A DNA stretch of 64,000 nucleotides from an uncultured Methanomassiliicoccus sp. Lineage in GTDB: Archaea > Thermoplasmatota > Thermoplasmata > Methanomassiliicoccales > Methanomassiliicoccaceae. The stretch lies in contig CAJKXZ010000002.1 in assembly GCA_905203995.1 (NCBI GenBank), forward strand, positions 124,001 to 188,000. Reading direction: 5' to 3'. Made by a program: the position numbers and the translations under genes. Shown here one piece after another: positions 1 to 8,357 of the stretch (its first letter is position 1; every line of letters starts with the position of its first letter). The notes under the pieces were generated by a model, which did not search any database, was not told the DNA's origin, and worked only from the letters and a program-made list of their open reading frames with translations.

Positions 1-974
1 GTGTTTTGTGGGAACCTTACGCCACTGCGGCGGAGATGAGTGGAGGTGCAGAAGTACTCGTGTGGTCTGAAGAGTTCTGGCCTGGACATCCATGTTGCGT
101 AGTTGCAGTGGATGATAAATTTGCGCAGAAAAACCCAGATGCAATTATCGCCTTTTTAGCAGCGCAGATCAAAGCATTAAATTGGATTAACGAAGCAATG
201 GATGAGAATAGTCCTAACCATCAAGCATTGATTGACATTACAAAAGACCATACTGGCTTAAAAAATGATTCAGAGATTATGGCATCATTAAGTCACATGG
301 AACTAACATATGAGATGAATAATAATGTCCAAGACGGAGAAAAAGGATTCAATGATTGGTTAGAATATTATGTAGATGAATTCATAAATCAAGAGATCAT
401 TTCTGAAAAGAATCTTAAAGCAAGAGGATGTAACAATTCTAAAGAGTTTATAGACAAAATTGTAAACGGTGACTATTTAGAGAGTGCTAAAGAACTTGGC
501 GAGGATTATGCAGGCCTATCTACACAAGTCACAATGAGAATTGGACAACTCAATGGAGATCTTCACCAATTAGCAGTAGTTGTAGCCATGAGTCCACTTG
601 CTGGAGAAGATGGGAAAAGCATGCTTGAACAATTCAATATTAATGCTGTAAGTGGCACCAAATACCCATCAGGAAAGGACGTTATGACGGCATTCATTGG
701 TGGAGAATTAGACATTGCATATGTAGGATCACCCCCCGTTATTCAGCATTTAGCTCAACATACAGATCTAGGCGTATCGATAATTGCATGTGCAAATACT
801 AATGGTTCTGCTGTGATTGTAAAGGAAGGAATGTTCGATGAAGGCATGACCTTAGAAGAAAAGATACAGGGCCTTAAAGGTAAAGTAGTCGGCATACCAA
901 TGGGATCCATCCAACAATTGATGCTCTTGTATCTTGGAGCTCAATATGATGTGAAAGTTTCATCCTGGGTCTGA
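1..974 (+). CDS. NMT1/SsuA-like ABC substrate-binding protein, tandem-domain, 5' partial and C-terminally truncated
   Basis: The gene is open at the left window edge. The visible 320 or so residues contain the C-terminal half of one periplasmic-binding domain. A linker at about residue 165 leads into the N-terminal half of a second, similar domain (pattern MTAFIGGELDIAYVGSPP, then LKGKVVGIPMGS). That pattern is typical of NMT1/THI5/SsuA-type binding proteins for nitrate, sulfonates or vitamin precursors. The second domain stops about 150 residues in, roughly half its normal size, and a strong terminator hairpin follows at once. It presumably bound substrate outside the cell for the permease and ATPase downstream. 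The family assignment is fairly safe; substrate and functionality are not. Confidence 0.75.
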   Translation, partial: VLWEPYATAAEMSGGAEVLVWSEEFWPGHPCCVVAVDDKFAQKNPDAIIAFLAAQIKALNWINEAMDENSPNHQALIDITKDHTGLKNDSEIMASLSHMELTYEMNNNVQDGEKGFNDWLEYYVDEFINQEIISEKNLKARGCNNSKEFIDKIVNGDYLESAKELGEDYAGLSTQVTMRIGQLNGDLHQLAVVVAMSPLAGEDGKSMLEQFNINAVSGTKYPSGKDVMTAFIGGELDIAYVGSPPVIQHLAQHTDLGVSIIACANTNGSAVIVKEGMFDEGMTLEEKIQGLKGKVVGIPMGSIQQLMLLYLGAQYDVKVSSWV

Positions 975-989
975 AAATATGACCGTTAA

Positions 990-1020
990 AGAGCTGCAAT
1001 TTAGCAGCTCTATTTATTTT
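990..1020 (+). terminator. intrinsic-type terminator after the binding-protein gene
   Basis: A perfect stem GAGCTGC / GCAGCTC (991-997 with 1004-1010, extended by an A-T pair) has a six-base loop and is followed by the T-rich tract TATTTATTTTTAT. It lies 16 bases after the stop codon. Confidence 0.7.
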
Positions 1021-1120
1021 TATGATTAACACCTACGATATTTTAAAATATAGCATTGTATAAATGGATATTATTAATAAATAATAAGTATGTATAAATA
1101 CTTAATTTTCTATACAGTAT

Positions 1121-1182
1121 ATTGTAGAGCATTATGATATGCCTGCTTAATATTCATTCAAAACTACAATGCTCTAGGAGGG
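1121..1182 (+). promoter_or_regulatory. 5' leader with overlapping hairpins abutting the Shine-Dalgarno site
   Basis: TAGAGCATT (1125-1133) is perfectly complementary to AATGCTCTA (1168-1176), whose end touches the Shine-Dalgarno sequence AGGAGGG (1176-1182). An alternative pairing, ATTGTAG (1121-1127) with CTACAAT (1164-1170), uses the same region and excludes the first. A TATA-like TGTATAAATA at 1091-1100 would start transcription near 1120, so the pairing would form in the mRNA leader. A regulatory role is inference. Confidence 0.45.
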
Positions 1183-1188
1183 AAAGAA

Positions 1189-2406
1189 ATGAAATATGGC
1201 AAGATATTTGCGTTAATAACCGCAATATTGATGATTTCTGTCACAGCCCCTCTAGCATCTGCAGAGATGGCAGACAGCAAATCGTTGTTGAAAAGCGAGT
1301 ATACTTCAGAGAGTGATGCCTACGATGAGATTCAAACAAACATATTCACAAATGACTTAACAGGAGATATCAATTCATCTTTGAACAAATATACTACAAA
1401 AATAAGCAGTTCAACAGACCTTTTAGATCTTGAATTGATTTCATCGCCCGAGACATTGGTCGTTATTGATGAAGCCTGGGCAATTGATAAAAATCAAGTC
1501 AGTGTAGAAAATGACATTAGTGCATTAATTAAACGTGGTAACCCAGTAGTAGTTGTTGGTGAGAGTCCTGAACTGCTCATGAAATCTGGGCAAGATGTAG
1601 GTTTCAGTGGCTTCTCTGAAGGAGCACAGATTTACTCCATGATTCACTTTCCAGACACAGGTGCGGTAACTTGTATAAGTGTTAGTGGTGATGAAACAAT
1701 AAATACCTCTGATTTATTAGCTAGGGCGTACCAACTAGTTAATGAAGCACTTGATGATGATACAGGGGCACCAGTAGGAAATCTTGGTGAACCATATTAA
1801 TCCTACTTTGAAAAGACTACTTCAAAGGGAATTATAGCATCAAAAACTACATATCATAAATTATTAGGAGATACTGATCCAAATAATGATTACTATTTGA
1901 CACACTATAGGTTTTCAGCAACACCATCAAATGGTCATTCCAAAAGCGGAATGCAAATTATAAATGATGTATCTTCGACCTCCGACAGTCGCCCAAGTGG
2001 GCTTACTCTCTATGCATATGCGCCTACAACTACAGCTGGTACTACAACAGTTGGAAGGGATCTCGGGGTTTCACTGGAGAAATCAGATAAATTTAGCATT
2101 GGTGTAAATGTTGGTGCAAGTTGGTCACATTCATACCCTGATGTTACTGTATTGGACCAATCACTACCTGGACGCGAATATTTTAAGTTGTTCTATGACA
2201 TAAATGAATGTACAAATTCTGGTTACAATACTCTCACTATTGAGCCAGGAAAAATTATATGTTCTCCAGTAGGAAGTAATGGAAGAAGTTGGTGTGATAC
2301 ACACGATGTCTATACAGTAGAGTTCTGTGATGTTGTGATACATGGAATATGGCATAATAATTTTACTCGAGAGATTATCTACCAGCAAGTATGTTTTTAC
2401 CCATGA
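1189..2406 (+). pseudogene. secreted protein of unknown function interrupted by an in-frame TAA
   Basis: Translation from ATG 1189 (strong AGGAGGG site) gives a clear signal peptide: a lysine, a hydrophobic stretch of about 18 residues, and an ASA cleavage-type motif near residue 25. A TAA occurs at 1798-1800 after 203 residues. The same frame then stays open for another 201 codons to TGA at 2404, ending in a Ser/Thr-rich and then cysteine-containing region (five Cys in the last 65 residues). Reading through would give about 404 residues. The stop is TAA, so pyrrolysine decoding (TAG) does not explain it. It is either a nonsense-mutated gene or a truncated secreted protein plus a dead tail. 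I do not recognise the family. It sits between an ABC binding protein and its permease. Confidence 0.6.
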
Positions 2407-2433
2407 GCTTTAGCTCATGGTTTTATTTTTTTA
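2401..2433 (+). terminator. terminator hairpin overlapping the stop codon
   Basis: CCATGAGC (2401-2408) pairs with GCTCATGG (2413-2420), followed by TTTTATTTTTTTA. The TGA stop of the interrupted gene lies inside the 5' arm. Confidence 0.75.
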
Positions 2434-2444
2434 ATGTTGCAATG

Positions 2445-2474
2445 ATCAGTACTGACTACAACATACATATAATG
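2445..2474 (+). promoter_or_regulatory. candidate RbkR operator and promoter
   Basis: The perfect 10-base palindrome TCAGTACTGA (2446-2455) is followed 10 bases on by the TATA-like CATATAAT (2466-2473). The 14-mer ATCAGTACTGACTA occurs once more in the window, at 34090-34103, just upstream of the TATA box of the riboflavin kinase-regulator gene. I infer a shared operator. Confidence 0.45.
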
Positions 2475-2727
2475 TAAATCTTTTGATTTAATTTATCGAC
2501 GACATAGCGCGTCGAGTCCAAAGCTAATGTCGGGATATGCAGATATTAGCGATCACACGCAATTGATCTCATCAGTAATCAACAAAACGCACTGTAGTGA
2601 TTGCTGCACTAATTGTTCTCATAAAACTTAGCAAAATTATCTTTCATCACCGTTATTGCCTAATCCATATCTCATTTGCAATAATTTTCATGATGTAACT
2701 AGCAGAATAATGTAAGCAGTTGAGCAA

Positions 2728-2737
2728 TTATATATAG
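2728..2737 (+). promoter_or_regulatory. TATA-like box upstream of the ABC permease
   Basis: TTATATATAG lies about 60 bases before the permease ATG, which would give a leader of roughly 35 bases. Confidence 0.4.
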
Positions 2738-2794
2738 TGTTAATCGAATCATAGCGAAATAGATTTGTTTATGCAAGTCATCACGGTGTAGAGT

Positions 2795-3616
2795 ATGGCT
2801 CAAGAATATGTTACTACTCCAATCAATAAAATGCAAAAGGAAAAATGGAAAGGATATGCCGTAAAGATTGGATATATTGCCATATCAATAGCTGCGTTAA
2901 TCTTAACATGGTGGGTACTGGCCGTGATTCTTGATAAAATATATTTCCCAACACCACCAGAAGTATTTGAGGCCTTGATCCAGTCATTTGACAATGTTCC
3001 GGGCATTGGCTTATCAATGTCTACTCAGTTATTTTCAAGTCTAGAGAGGTTTGCGTTTGGTTTCATACTAGCATTAGTCACAGCAGTACCGCTTGGGTTG
3101 TTATTAGGTCATTCAAAACGCGCAGAAATGCTATTTACACCGGCAATTGAGATCATAAGACCCATCCCACCAATGGCCTGGGTACCATTATTCTTCTTAG
3201 CGTTCGGAGTGTTTTTAGGACCAGTGTTAACAATCTTCATCGGAGCATTTTTCCCGATACTGTCAAATGTAATGTTTGGAGTAAAAAGTGTTGACCAGAA
3301 TTTGATTGATGCGTCTAAGACCTTTGGGGCCAGCAGGATGCAGACATTTTCCAAGGTAATTTTCCCCTCGACGATACCACACATGATGACAGGCATATCG
3401 GTAGGGCTGGGAATCGGGTGGATGTGTATTGTTTCTGCAGAAATGATCGGTGCTAAAGGCGGTGGATTAGGTTACATTATTCAATCCTGCTACACATTAG
3501 GACTCTATGACTATATGTTTGCAGGAATGGTAATGATTGGAATTCTTGGTATACTCACAGCGTTACTGGGAAAATTCATAGAAAATGAGGTGGCAAGATG
3601 GATGGGAATGAAGTAA
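2795..3616 (+). CDS. ABC transporter permease (SsuC/TauC/ThiX type)
   Basis: This 273-residue membrane protein has the six-helix pattern of the BPD_transp_1 family. It has a cytoplasmic N-terminus, helices near residues 25-48, 85-105, 125-150 and beyond, and the EAA-type coupling loop around residues 165-190 ([21 protein letters not shown]). It forms the membrane channel for the binding protein and ATPase next to it. Length and topology match nitrate/sulfonate/thiamin-precursor importers, and the substrate cannot be read from the sequence. It overlaps the ATPase start by 19 bases, so the two are translationally coupled. Its possible control by the palindrome at 2446 hints at a flavin-related substrate. 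Confidence 0.85.
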   Translation: MAQEYVTTPINKMQKEKWKGYAVKIGYIAISIAALILTWWVLAVILDKIYFPTPPEVFEALIQSFDNVPGIGLSMSTQLFSSLERFAFGFILALVTAVPLGLLLGHSKRAEMLFTPAIEIIRPIPPMAWVPLFFLAFGVFLGPVLTIFIGAFFPILSNVMFGVKSVDQNLIDASKTFGASRMQTFSKVIFPSTIPHMMTGISVGLGIGWMCIVSAEMIGAKGGGLGYIIQSCYTLGLYDYMFAGMVMIGILGILTALLGKFIENEVARWMGMK

Positions 3617-4371
3617 TCCTAAGCATGAAAAATGTATACAAAGAGTATCCCAAAGATGATGAGATACTGCAAGTTCTTGAAGCAGTAAACTTTGATGTAA
3701 AAGAAGGGGAGCTCGTTTGTATACTCGGTCCATCTGGCTGCGGAAAAACTACAATCCTCAGGATCATTGCCGGTTTAGTGGATAAGACATCAGGCAGCAT
3801 TATCGTAGATGGTCATGAAATTACTGGGCCAGGACCTGACAGGGGCATGGTATTTCAGGACTTTGCATTGTTCCCTTGGAGAACGGTCAAGAGAAATATT
3901 GAATTTGGATTGGAAATCAAAAAAATCCCTCCAGAAGAACGGTCCAAAATTGCAGAACAATTTATTCATCTTGTAGGGCTAGAAGGTTTTGAGAACTCCC
4001 ATCCTTCAGAATTATCAGGCGGAATGAAACAAAGAGTTGGAATTGCAAGAGCCCTTGCTAACAATCCTCACATCCTGTTGATGGATGAACCATTTGGTGC
4101 CTTAGACTCACAAACCAGAAACCAGATGCAGACTGAACTGCTAAGAATCCAAGATGAGACTAAAAAAACGATTGTCTTCATCACTCACTCTGTGGATGAG
4201 TCAGTATTTCTTGCAGACCGTATCTTGATTTTAAGTTCAAGACCAGGTCATGTTGTAAAAGAGTATAAAATTGATCTACCAAGACCAAGGGACAGAGGAG
4301 ATCCTGAATTCATTGCTATTAGAAGATCAATCCTCCTAGATCTAGAACAGCAGCGAAAAGAGGCCATTTAA
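3598..4371 (+). CDS. ABC transporter ATP-binding protein (SsuB/TauB type)
   Basis: This 257-residue cytoplasmic ATPase powers the neighbouring permease. Walker A is GPSGCGKTT (about residues 42-50), the Q-loop is [10 protein letters not shown], the signature is LSGGMKQR, Walker B is [12 protein letters not shown], and the H-loop is FITHSVDE. All catalytic residues are present and the length is typical. The start at 3598 has a GAGGTGG ribosome site and lies inside the permease gene. It converges with the regulator gene behind it, overlapping by four bases. Confidence 0.92.
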   Translation: MDGNEVILSMKNVYKEYPKDDEILQVLEAVNFDVKEGELVCILGPSGCGKTTILRIIAGLVDKTSGSIIVDGHEITGPGPDRGMVFQDFALFPWRTVKRNIEFGLEIKKIPPEERSKIAEQFIHLVGLEGFENSHPSELSGGMKQRVGIARALANNPHILLMDEPFGALDSQTRNQMQTELLRIQDETKKTIVFITHSVDESVFLADRILILSSRPGHVVKEYKIDLPRPRDRGDPEFIAIRRSILLDLEQQRKEAI

Positions 4372-4891
4372 AAGGTCTCGTCAGCTGCTCTCCCAATTGC
4401 TTTTAAAATACTTTCCTTGGGAATTACAATCGATACTGGAATTGTAAGAATTTTCTGAATAGTCGGAGCTACGATAGGTGCACAGACGATTGCCAGAGCT
4501 CCATCTCGTTCGGCCCCATAACTGCAGAAATGATAGCATCCTCCATGCTATTAGCAGGATACTCCTTTACAAGAATTTCACGACTGTCGATCTTGATAAT
4601 ACGTTCTTCAATTTTATTTAAGACTGGGCGGGCGGCGATCACGGCGATAAAATTACCATAGGGTTTGTTTTCAATTCGCCTAATGGCACGTATAATCTCT
4701 CTAACAGTACGAAGATTGGGTTCTCTCGATTCACTCATGATTTTATAAATCGTCGAAGTGGAGAGACCAGTTTTGGAACAGAACTCATTAACGCTCATCT
4801 GCAGATCTTCTTCTAAGATCTTCTTTAATGAATCACGAAAACCCCCTTCTTCTCTTACGATTCCAGCCATTAGTTCACTTTCAAGCGACAT
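4368..4891 (-). pseudogene. HTH transcriptional regulator with a one-base frameshift
   Basis: The intact frame from ATG 4891 gives 140 residues with an XRE-like helix-turn-helix at about 30-60 (MSVNEFCSKTGLSTSTIYKI) and a following alpha/beta domain. It ends abruptly after GPNEMELW. In the neighbouring frame the sequence continues smoothly as ERDGALAIVCAPIVAPTIQK and on to TAA at 4368-4370, which would give about 174 residues. Restoring one G near 4514-4517 (CCGAACGA to CCGGAACGA) joins the halves. It resembles archaeal HTH regulators of the COG1709 kind, an uncertain assignment. It is followed closely (3 bases) by trxB on the same strand upstream. The shift is either a real mutation or a sequence error. 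Confidence 0.65.
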
Positions 4892-4893
4892 AT

Positions 4894-5778
4894 TTACCTC
4901 ATTGCAAATTTAGCTGCATGGTCTCCAGCAATACATCCCTGGCCTACTGCTCTCGCGACTTGATAAGGTTTGCCGGTGACGTCTCCGCAGGCATATACAC
5001 CTTCAAGAGAGGTTTTACAATCCATGTCAACGGGGATTCTGCCATCAATATCTGGCATGATATCGAGATCCAGAGCCAGTTCCAGTGACCCTTTCGCACC
5101 CAATACCACAAAAACACCATCCAGCTCAATAACCTGTGAATCGGCTAATTTGATTCCTGAAACTCTCTCTTCACCAATTATTTCAGTAGCGGTGGCATTG
5201 ATCATTTTAACGGAGGTCTGTTTTACTTTCTCAATGATATGTGAAGATGCAGATAAAGAAGGATAAATCCAGTATACAGCGGAGGCATATTTAGATAAGA
5301 GGATAGCGGATTCACCTGCTTCACTTCCCTCACCAACTACGCACACTGTTTTACCTTTATAAAAACCAGCATCACAAGATGCACAGTATGATACGCCTTT
5401 ACCAAACAATTCTTTTTCACCAGGAATCCCTAATTTTTTACGAGAAACGCCTACAGCAAGAACAATTGTTTTGGAAAGGATTGTTTTACCGGTATCAGTA
5501 CTAATCGAAAAACCAACATCAGTTTTCTCTAGAGCCGTTGCTTCTTCGACTAAGACTTCAGTTCCAAAATTTTTTACCTGTTCCAGACCGATGTCTAATA
5601 AATTCTGGCCGGAAATTTCTGAAATTCCTAAATAATTTTCAATATCCGCCTTAAGAATTGCCGAATCTGATGACTTCCCAATGAGCACGACTTTAGCTTT
5701 TCTTCGTGAAGCGTGGATTGCGGCTTGGAGGCCAGCAGGTCCCGAACCTATGATCACTACATCAACTACGGAATCCAT
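4894..5778 (-). CDS. trxB: thioredoxin reductase
   Basis: This 294-residue FAD/NAD(P)H disulfide reductase moves electrons to thioredoxin in the cytoplasm. The N-terminal FAD site is GSGPAGLQAA (about 11-20), the redox pair is CASC (about 135-138), a second Rossmann motif is VVGEGSEAGES, and the C-terminal FAD motif is GVYACGDVTG. The length is slightly short but normal for archaea. The thioredoxin gene lies just upstream on the same strand. The start is ATG 5778, about 25 bases from a palindromic TATA region, so the mRNA is probably leaderless. Confidence 0.93.
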   Translation of the reverse strand: MDSVVDVVIIGSGPAGLQAAIHASRRKAKVVLIGKSSDSAILKADIENYLGISEISGQNLLDIGLEQVKNFGTEVLVEEATALEKTDVGFSISTDTGKTILSKTIVLAVGVSRKKLGIPGEKELFGKGVSYCASCDAGFYKGKTVCVVGEGSEAGESAILLSKYASAVYWIYPSLSASSHIIEKVKQTSVKMINATATEIIGEERVSGIKLADSQVIELDGVFVVLGAKGSLELALDLDIMPDIDGRIPVDMDCKTSLEGVYACGDVTGKPYQVARAVGQGCIAGDHAAKFAMR

Positions 5779-5795
5779 TAAAGTAAAATGAGAAT

Positions 5796-5810
5796 GTGTA
5801 TATTATACAC
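5796..5810 (-). promoter_or_regulatory. palindromic TATA element of trxB
   Basis: GTGTATA-T-TATACAC is a perfect 7-1-7 palindrome centred 25 bases upstream of the trxB ATG. It is positioned as the TATA box of a leaderless transcript and could double as an operator. Confidence 0.5.
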
Positions 5811-5835
5811 TTGTCCTCAATTCTTTACAAGGGGG

Positions 5836-6228
5836 TTAATCTTTTTCAATTAATGGGCGTAACTTTGCCAAAATTTCATCTTTTGGTCGTAGACCAATTA
5901 ATCGATTGACTAACCTACCGTCTTTGTAGATCAAGAGTGTGGGTATTGATTCTATTTGGAATCTTAAAGCGGTTTGCTGATTCTGATCAGTATCGAGTTT
6001 ACCGAATGCCACTTTCCCAGTCAGTTCAGTACATAACTCATCAATTATTGGCCCCATTGCCCGGCAGGGTTTACACCAGGGTGCCCAGCAATCAACCACT
6101 ACAACGCCATAGCGATTTACAATCTCCAGAAAATTAGCATCAGTTACCTTCAGAGGATAAGCTGGCCATTCCACCTCTTTCATCAGTTCCTTAAGTTTCC
6201 TTTCACGGATAGCTTCTAACTCATCCAT
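5836..6228 (-). CDS. trx: thioredoxin
   Basis: This 130-residue protein has the thioredoxin fold. The active-site motif is WCKPC (about residues 51-55), with the partner cis-proline in SIPTLLIYKDG. It carries an N-terminal charged extension of about 20 residues compared with minimal thioredoxins. It reduces protein disulfides and is recycled by the reductase encoded just downstream. The two genes are separated by 57 bases and have separate promoter-like boxes. A TATA-like TTCTATTTATCC about 27 bases before the ATG suggests a leaderless message. Confidence 0.92.
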   Translation of the reverse strand: MDELEAIRERKLKELMKEVEWPAYPLKVTDANFLEIVNRYGVVVVDCWAPWCKPCRAMGPIIDELCTELTGKVAFGKLDTDQNQQTALRFQIESIPTLLIYKDGRLVNRLIGLRPKDEILAKLRPLIEKD

Positions 6229-6323
6229 AGCAAATAATAAGGATCCATTGGATAAATAGAATATCCTTTCTAGATGATGCGATAGTTTAAGATAGTGAAA
6301 GCAATATTCTGCTGGGATGGCAC

Positions 6324-6587
6324 ATGCTTGAGGAAGCCTCAGAATTAATTGGATTGCAGGTATATACTTCTGCAGGAATCTATTTAGGAAATGTCACAAA
6401 TCTGGTAGTAGATTTTGATAAGAAAAAAGTAGAAGGGTTATTCATAAACGAAACCAATCCACTATTGGTTGAAGAATCTAAAGCGGTAAGTGTTCCGTTT
6501 CGCTGGATACAATCTATCGGAGACATAATTATTCTCAGATATTTCCCAAAGAGAGTAAGCAGTAAAAAGCCAGCTGCAAAAATCTAA
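6324..6587 (+). CDS. PRC-barrel domain protein
   Basis: The 87-residue protein is a single PRC barrel: LIGLQVYTSAGIYLGNVTNLVVD, then the characteristic FR-WIQSIGDIIIL strand. Such small archaeal proteins are widespread and have been linked to RNA processing and to cell division in other archaea. Nothing here tells which applies. It converges with the HD-domain gene five bases beyond its stop. Confidence 0.8.
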   Translation: MLEEASELIGLQVYTSAGIYLGNVTNLVVDFDKKKVEGLFINETNPLLVEESKAVSVPFRWIQSIGDIIILRYFPKRVSSKKPAAKI

Positions 6588-6592
6588 GCTGG

Positions 6593-7126
6593 TCATTTTT
6601 TCATTAATGTATCGAGGTCTATGCCACATAGACTCGATAATTCATTATGCATAGCCTGTATGCGCTTAGCAGTAACATCATGGCCCTTAGAGAGTTCCTT
6701 GGTGATTTTTTCCTTAGACGTCATGAAATACGTCCCAGCAACAAGATTATCTGCATGACACACAATTTTTTCCTCTAAAGTTGAAGGCATATAATCCGCA
6801 GGGGGAAGGTTCAGTTCTAAAACTTCATCATTGGTAAAACCAGCACCAGTGTGTTTACGGACGATGTCAATTATTTTTTGGGGGAGATGATGATCTGTTA
6901 AGATCTCTGCACCTAAAGCAGCGTGCATCAAATTGTGCGTTTTAGAACGTCCAATGTCGTGCAGTAAAGCCCCTGCTTTTACTAAATCAAGGTCAGCATT
7001 ACATTTTAAGGCAATTATCTCTGCAACTTCACAGACCTTTAAAGAATGGGTAATAACATCTTTAGGCACTTTACAATCTTTGAGAAGCTGTATGCACTCT
7101 TCCTCATTCGGAATCTTTAACGACAA
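6593..7126 (-). CDS. HDIG-domain phosphohydrolase-like protein
   Basis: The protein has the HD signature LHDIGR (about residue 53) with a preceding H ([10 protein letters not shown]) and a following HTGAGF. These are the metal-binding residues of HD-type phosphohydrolases, and the protein is of the TIGR00295 type. I place the start at TTG 7126, giving 177 residues. An AGAGGT site stands seven bases before it and the in-frame ATG at 7171 lies deep inside trm56. Substrate unknown. It overlaps the end of trm56 by 23 bases, suggesting coupled translation. Confidence 0.75.
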   Translation of the reverse strand: MSLKIPNEEECIQLLKDCKVPKDVITHSLKVCEVAEIIALKCNADLDLVKAGALLHDIGRSKTHNLMHAALGAEILTDHHLPQKIIDIVRKHTGAGFTNDEVLELNLPPADYMPSTLEEKIVCHADNLVAGTYFMTSKEKITKELSKGHDVTAKRIQAMHNELSSLCGIDLDTLMKK

Positions 7127-7631
7127 CGTTCTTACCTCTTTCACAAGGAATGACGGTAGTTTTGCCTTCAAAGTCCTTCTTTAATGCTTGTCTGTCTTGA
7201 TATCTATCTAAAAATACCGCAAGTGCTGCAACTTCAGAATGAGGTTGGTTGCCCACGCCAATATTGTAATCTGCCCATTGATATACTTCAGGAGGGACTT
7301 TTTCAGCACCCACTACAATTAACATCTTATTCCTGACATCTGCTTTTACTTGAGGAATGCCATCATCAATGTGTGTGCCATACATGGTAAGATGGACTTT
7401 AATGCCATCGAACTTACGCATGAAGTCTCGCCATTTGGTGCCAGTTTCAATTGTAAAATCGCCACCAAACCTGCTAACTACTGAACGAATACTTTCCTCC
7501 AGAACTTCATCTTTGGTGGATACAAAAATACCTTTTGCTCCAAAAGCTCTAGCCGTAAGTGCAACGTGAGTTGTTATTCGTTTATCGCGTTCGGGACGGT
7601 GCCCCAGACGCAGGATATATATTTCCTGCAT
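7104..7631 (-). CDS. trm56: tRNA (cytidine(56)-2'-O)-methyltransferase
   Basis: This 175-residue archaeal SPOUT enzyme methylates the ribose of C56 in the T-loop of tRNA using S-adenosylmethionine. The N-terminus [22 protein letters not shown] at about 80, and the knot region [14 protein letters not shown] with [17 protein letters not shown] match the family closely. Length is normal. It lies nine bases after a winged-helix gene and overlaps the HD gene, forming a three-gene unit. Confidence 0.92.
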   Translation of the reverse strand: MQEIYILRLGHRPERDKRITTHVALTARAFGAKGIFVSTKDEVLEESIRSVVSRFGGDFTIETGTKWRDFMRKFDGIKVHLTMYGTHIDDGIPQVKADVRNKMLIVVGAEKVPPEVYQWADYNIGVGNQPHSEVAALAVFLDRYQDRQALKKDFEGKTTVIPCERGKNVVVKDSE

Positions 7632-7639
7632 CTAAAGAT

Positions 7640-8137
7640 TCACTCCTTTAATCTTTCAATTCTGTGTCCACGATAATCGAGGCGGACAGAACGTTTTACT
7701 AAGCTGCGAAGCATGGTCGAGGTTATGCCCATTTTTTCAGCAATGTCTCCAGCAAAACGACCGTCTGGCCCTACTTCATCATAAAGCTCTTTTTCAAGTT
7801 TTTCAAAATCTGCTTCTGACATCATTGCTACAGCCAATACATCAGAGATTTCATAGACTGGCCATGAAGCATTGATGTGAAATGAGGTGTAGTATGTGTG
7901 GTAAGCTTTTTCGGGAAACGAGCCGCTTGTTGACTGCCATCTTGTTTCCACTAACTTCATTTTTTCAAAGAATTTGAGGGCTTCGGCACCATCTTCTCCA
8001 AATTTTTCCTCAATTTCTTTAACAGTACGCCACTCTAAAGTTACTTCTTTCAAAACGTCCCGCTTTATGCTAGTATCCACGGCCCGCAACATTGGAACAA
8101 GCTCAGAGGGCTCGTTGATTACCTTAATTCTGTTCAT
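7640..8137 (-). CDS. predicted winged-helix transcriptional regulator
   Basis: About 165 residues. An N-terminal winged-helix segment (VLKEVTLEWRTVKEIEEKFG, with helix 3 EALKFFEKMKLVETRW) is followed by a wing region FPEKAYHTYYTSFH and a C-terminal helical part. ATG 8137 is preferred over ATG 8149 because GGTGG lies a few bases upstream. A TATA-like AATATATATT at about 8161-8170 gives a start near 8140. It heads the trm56-HD operon. No target is known. Confidence 0.65.
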   Translation of the reverse strand: MNRIKVINEPSELVPMLRAVDTSIKRDVLKEVTLEWRTVKEIEEKFGEDGAEALKFFEKMKLVETRWQSTSGSFPEKAYHTYYTSFHINASWPVYEISDVLAVAMMSEADFEKLEKELYDEVGPDGRFAGDIAEKMGITSTMLRSLVKRSVRLDYRGHRIERLKE

Positions 8138-8357
8138 AGCCACCACCATTATGCTATCTGAATATATATTGTTGACGACCGCTACATGGTTCTGAAATAA
8201 AAAATAGCATAAAAATAAACAAATAAAATCTTACATTTTAACAGCATCATTGGTTTTAAAAAGAAACAGTGGCTTAGACAAAAATAGTGTTTGATCCTTG
8301 ATCCAAAGCAATTCAAGATCGCTATCCTTATATCTTACCTAGGGATATCCCATACCA

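Larger units (their letters stand above)
2407..2794. other. 388-base gene-free region upstream of the ABC permease
   Basis: It holds the terminator above, a palindromic candidate operator with a TATA-like box (2445-2474), a short GC-rich inverted repeat TCGACG/CGTCGA (2496-2501 with 2510-2515), and a second TATA-like box (2728-2737). The only short open frame I noticed is 2527-2631 (34 codons, Cys-rich, ends in TAG). It lacks a ribosome-binding site and I do not call it a gene. Confidence 0.5.

Noticed and set aside
1134..1316. 60-codon frame overlapping the start of the secreted-protein gene
   Set aside because: It is out of frame with the signal-peptide gene, which has the better ribosome site.
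1798..1800. Stop readthrough as pyrrolysine in the secreted-protein gene
   Set aside because: The codon is TAA; pyrrolysine uses TAG.
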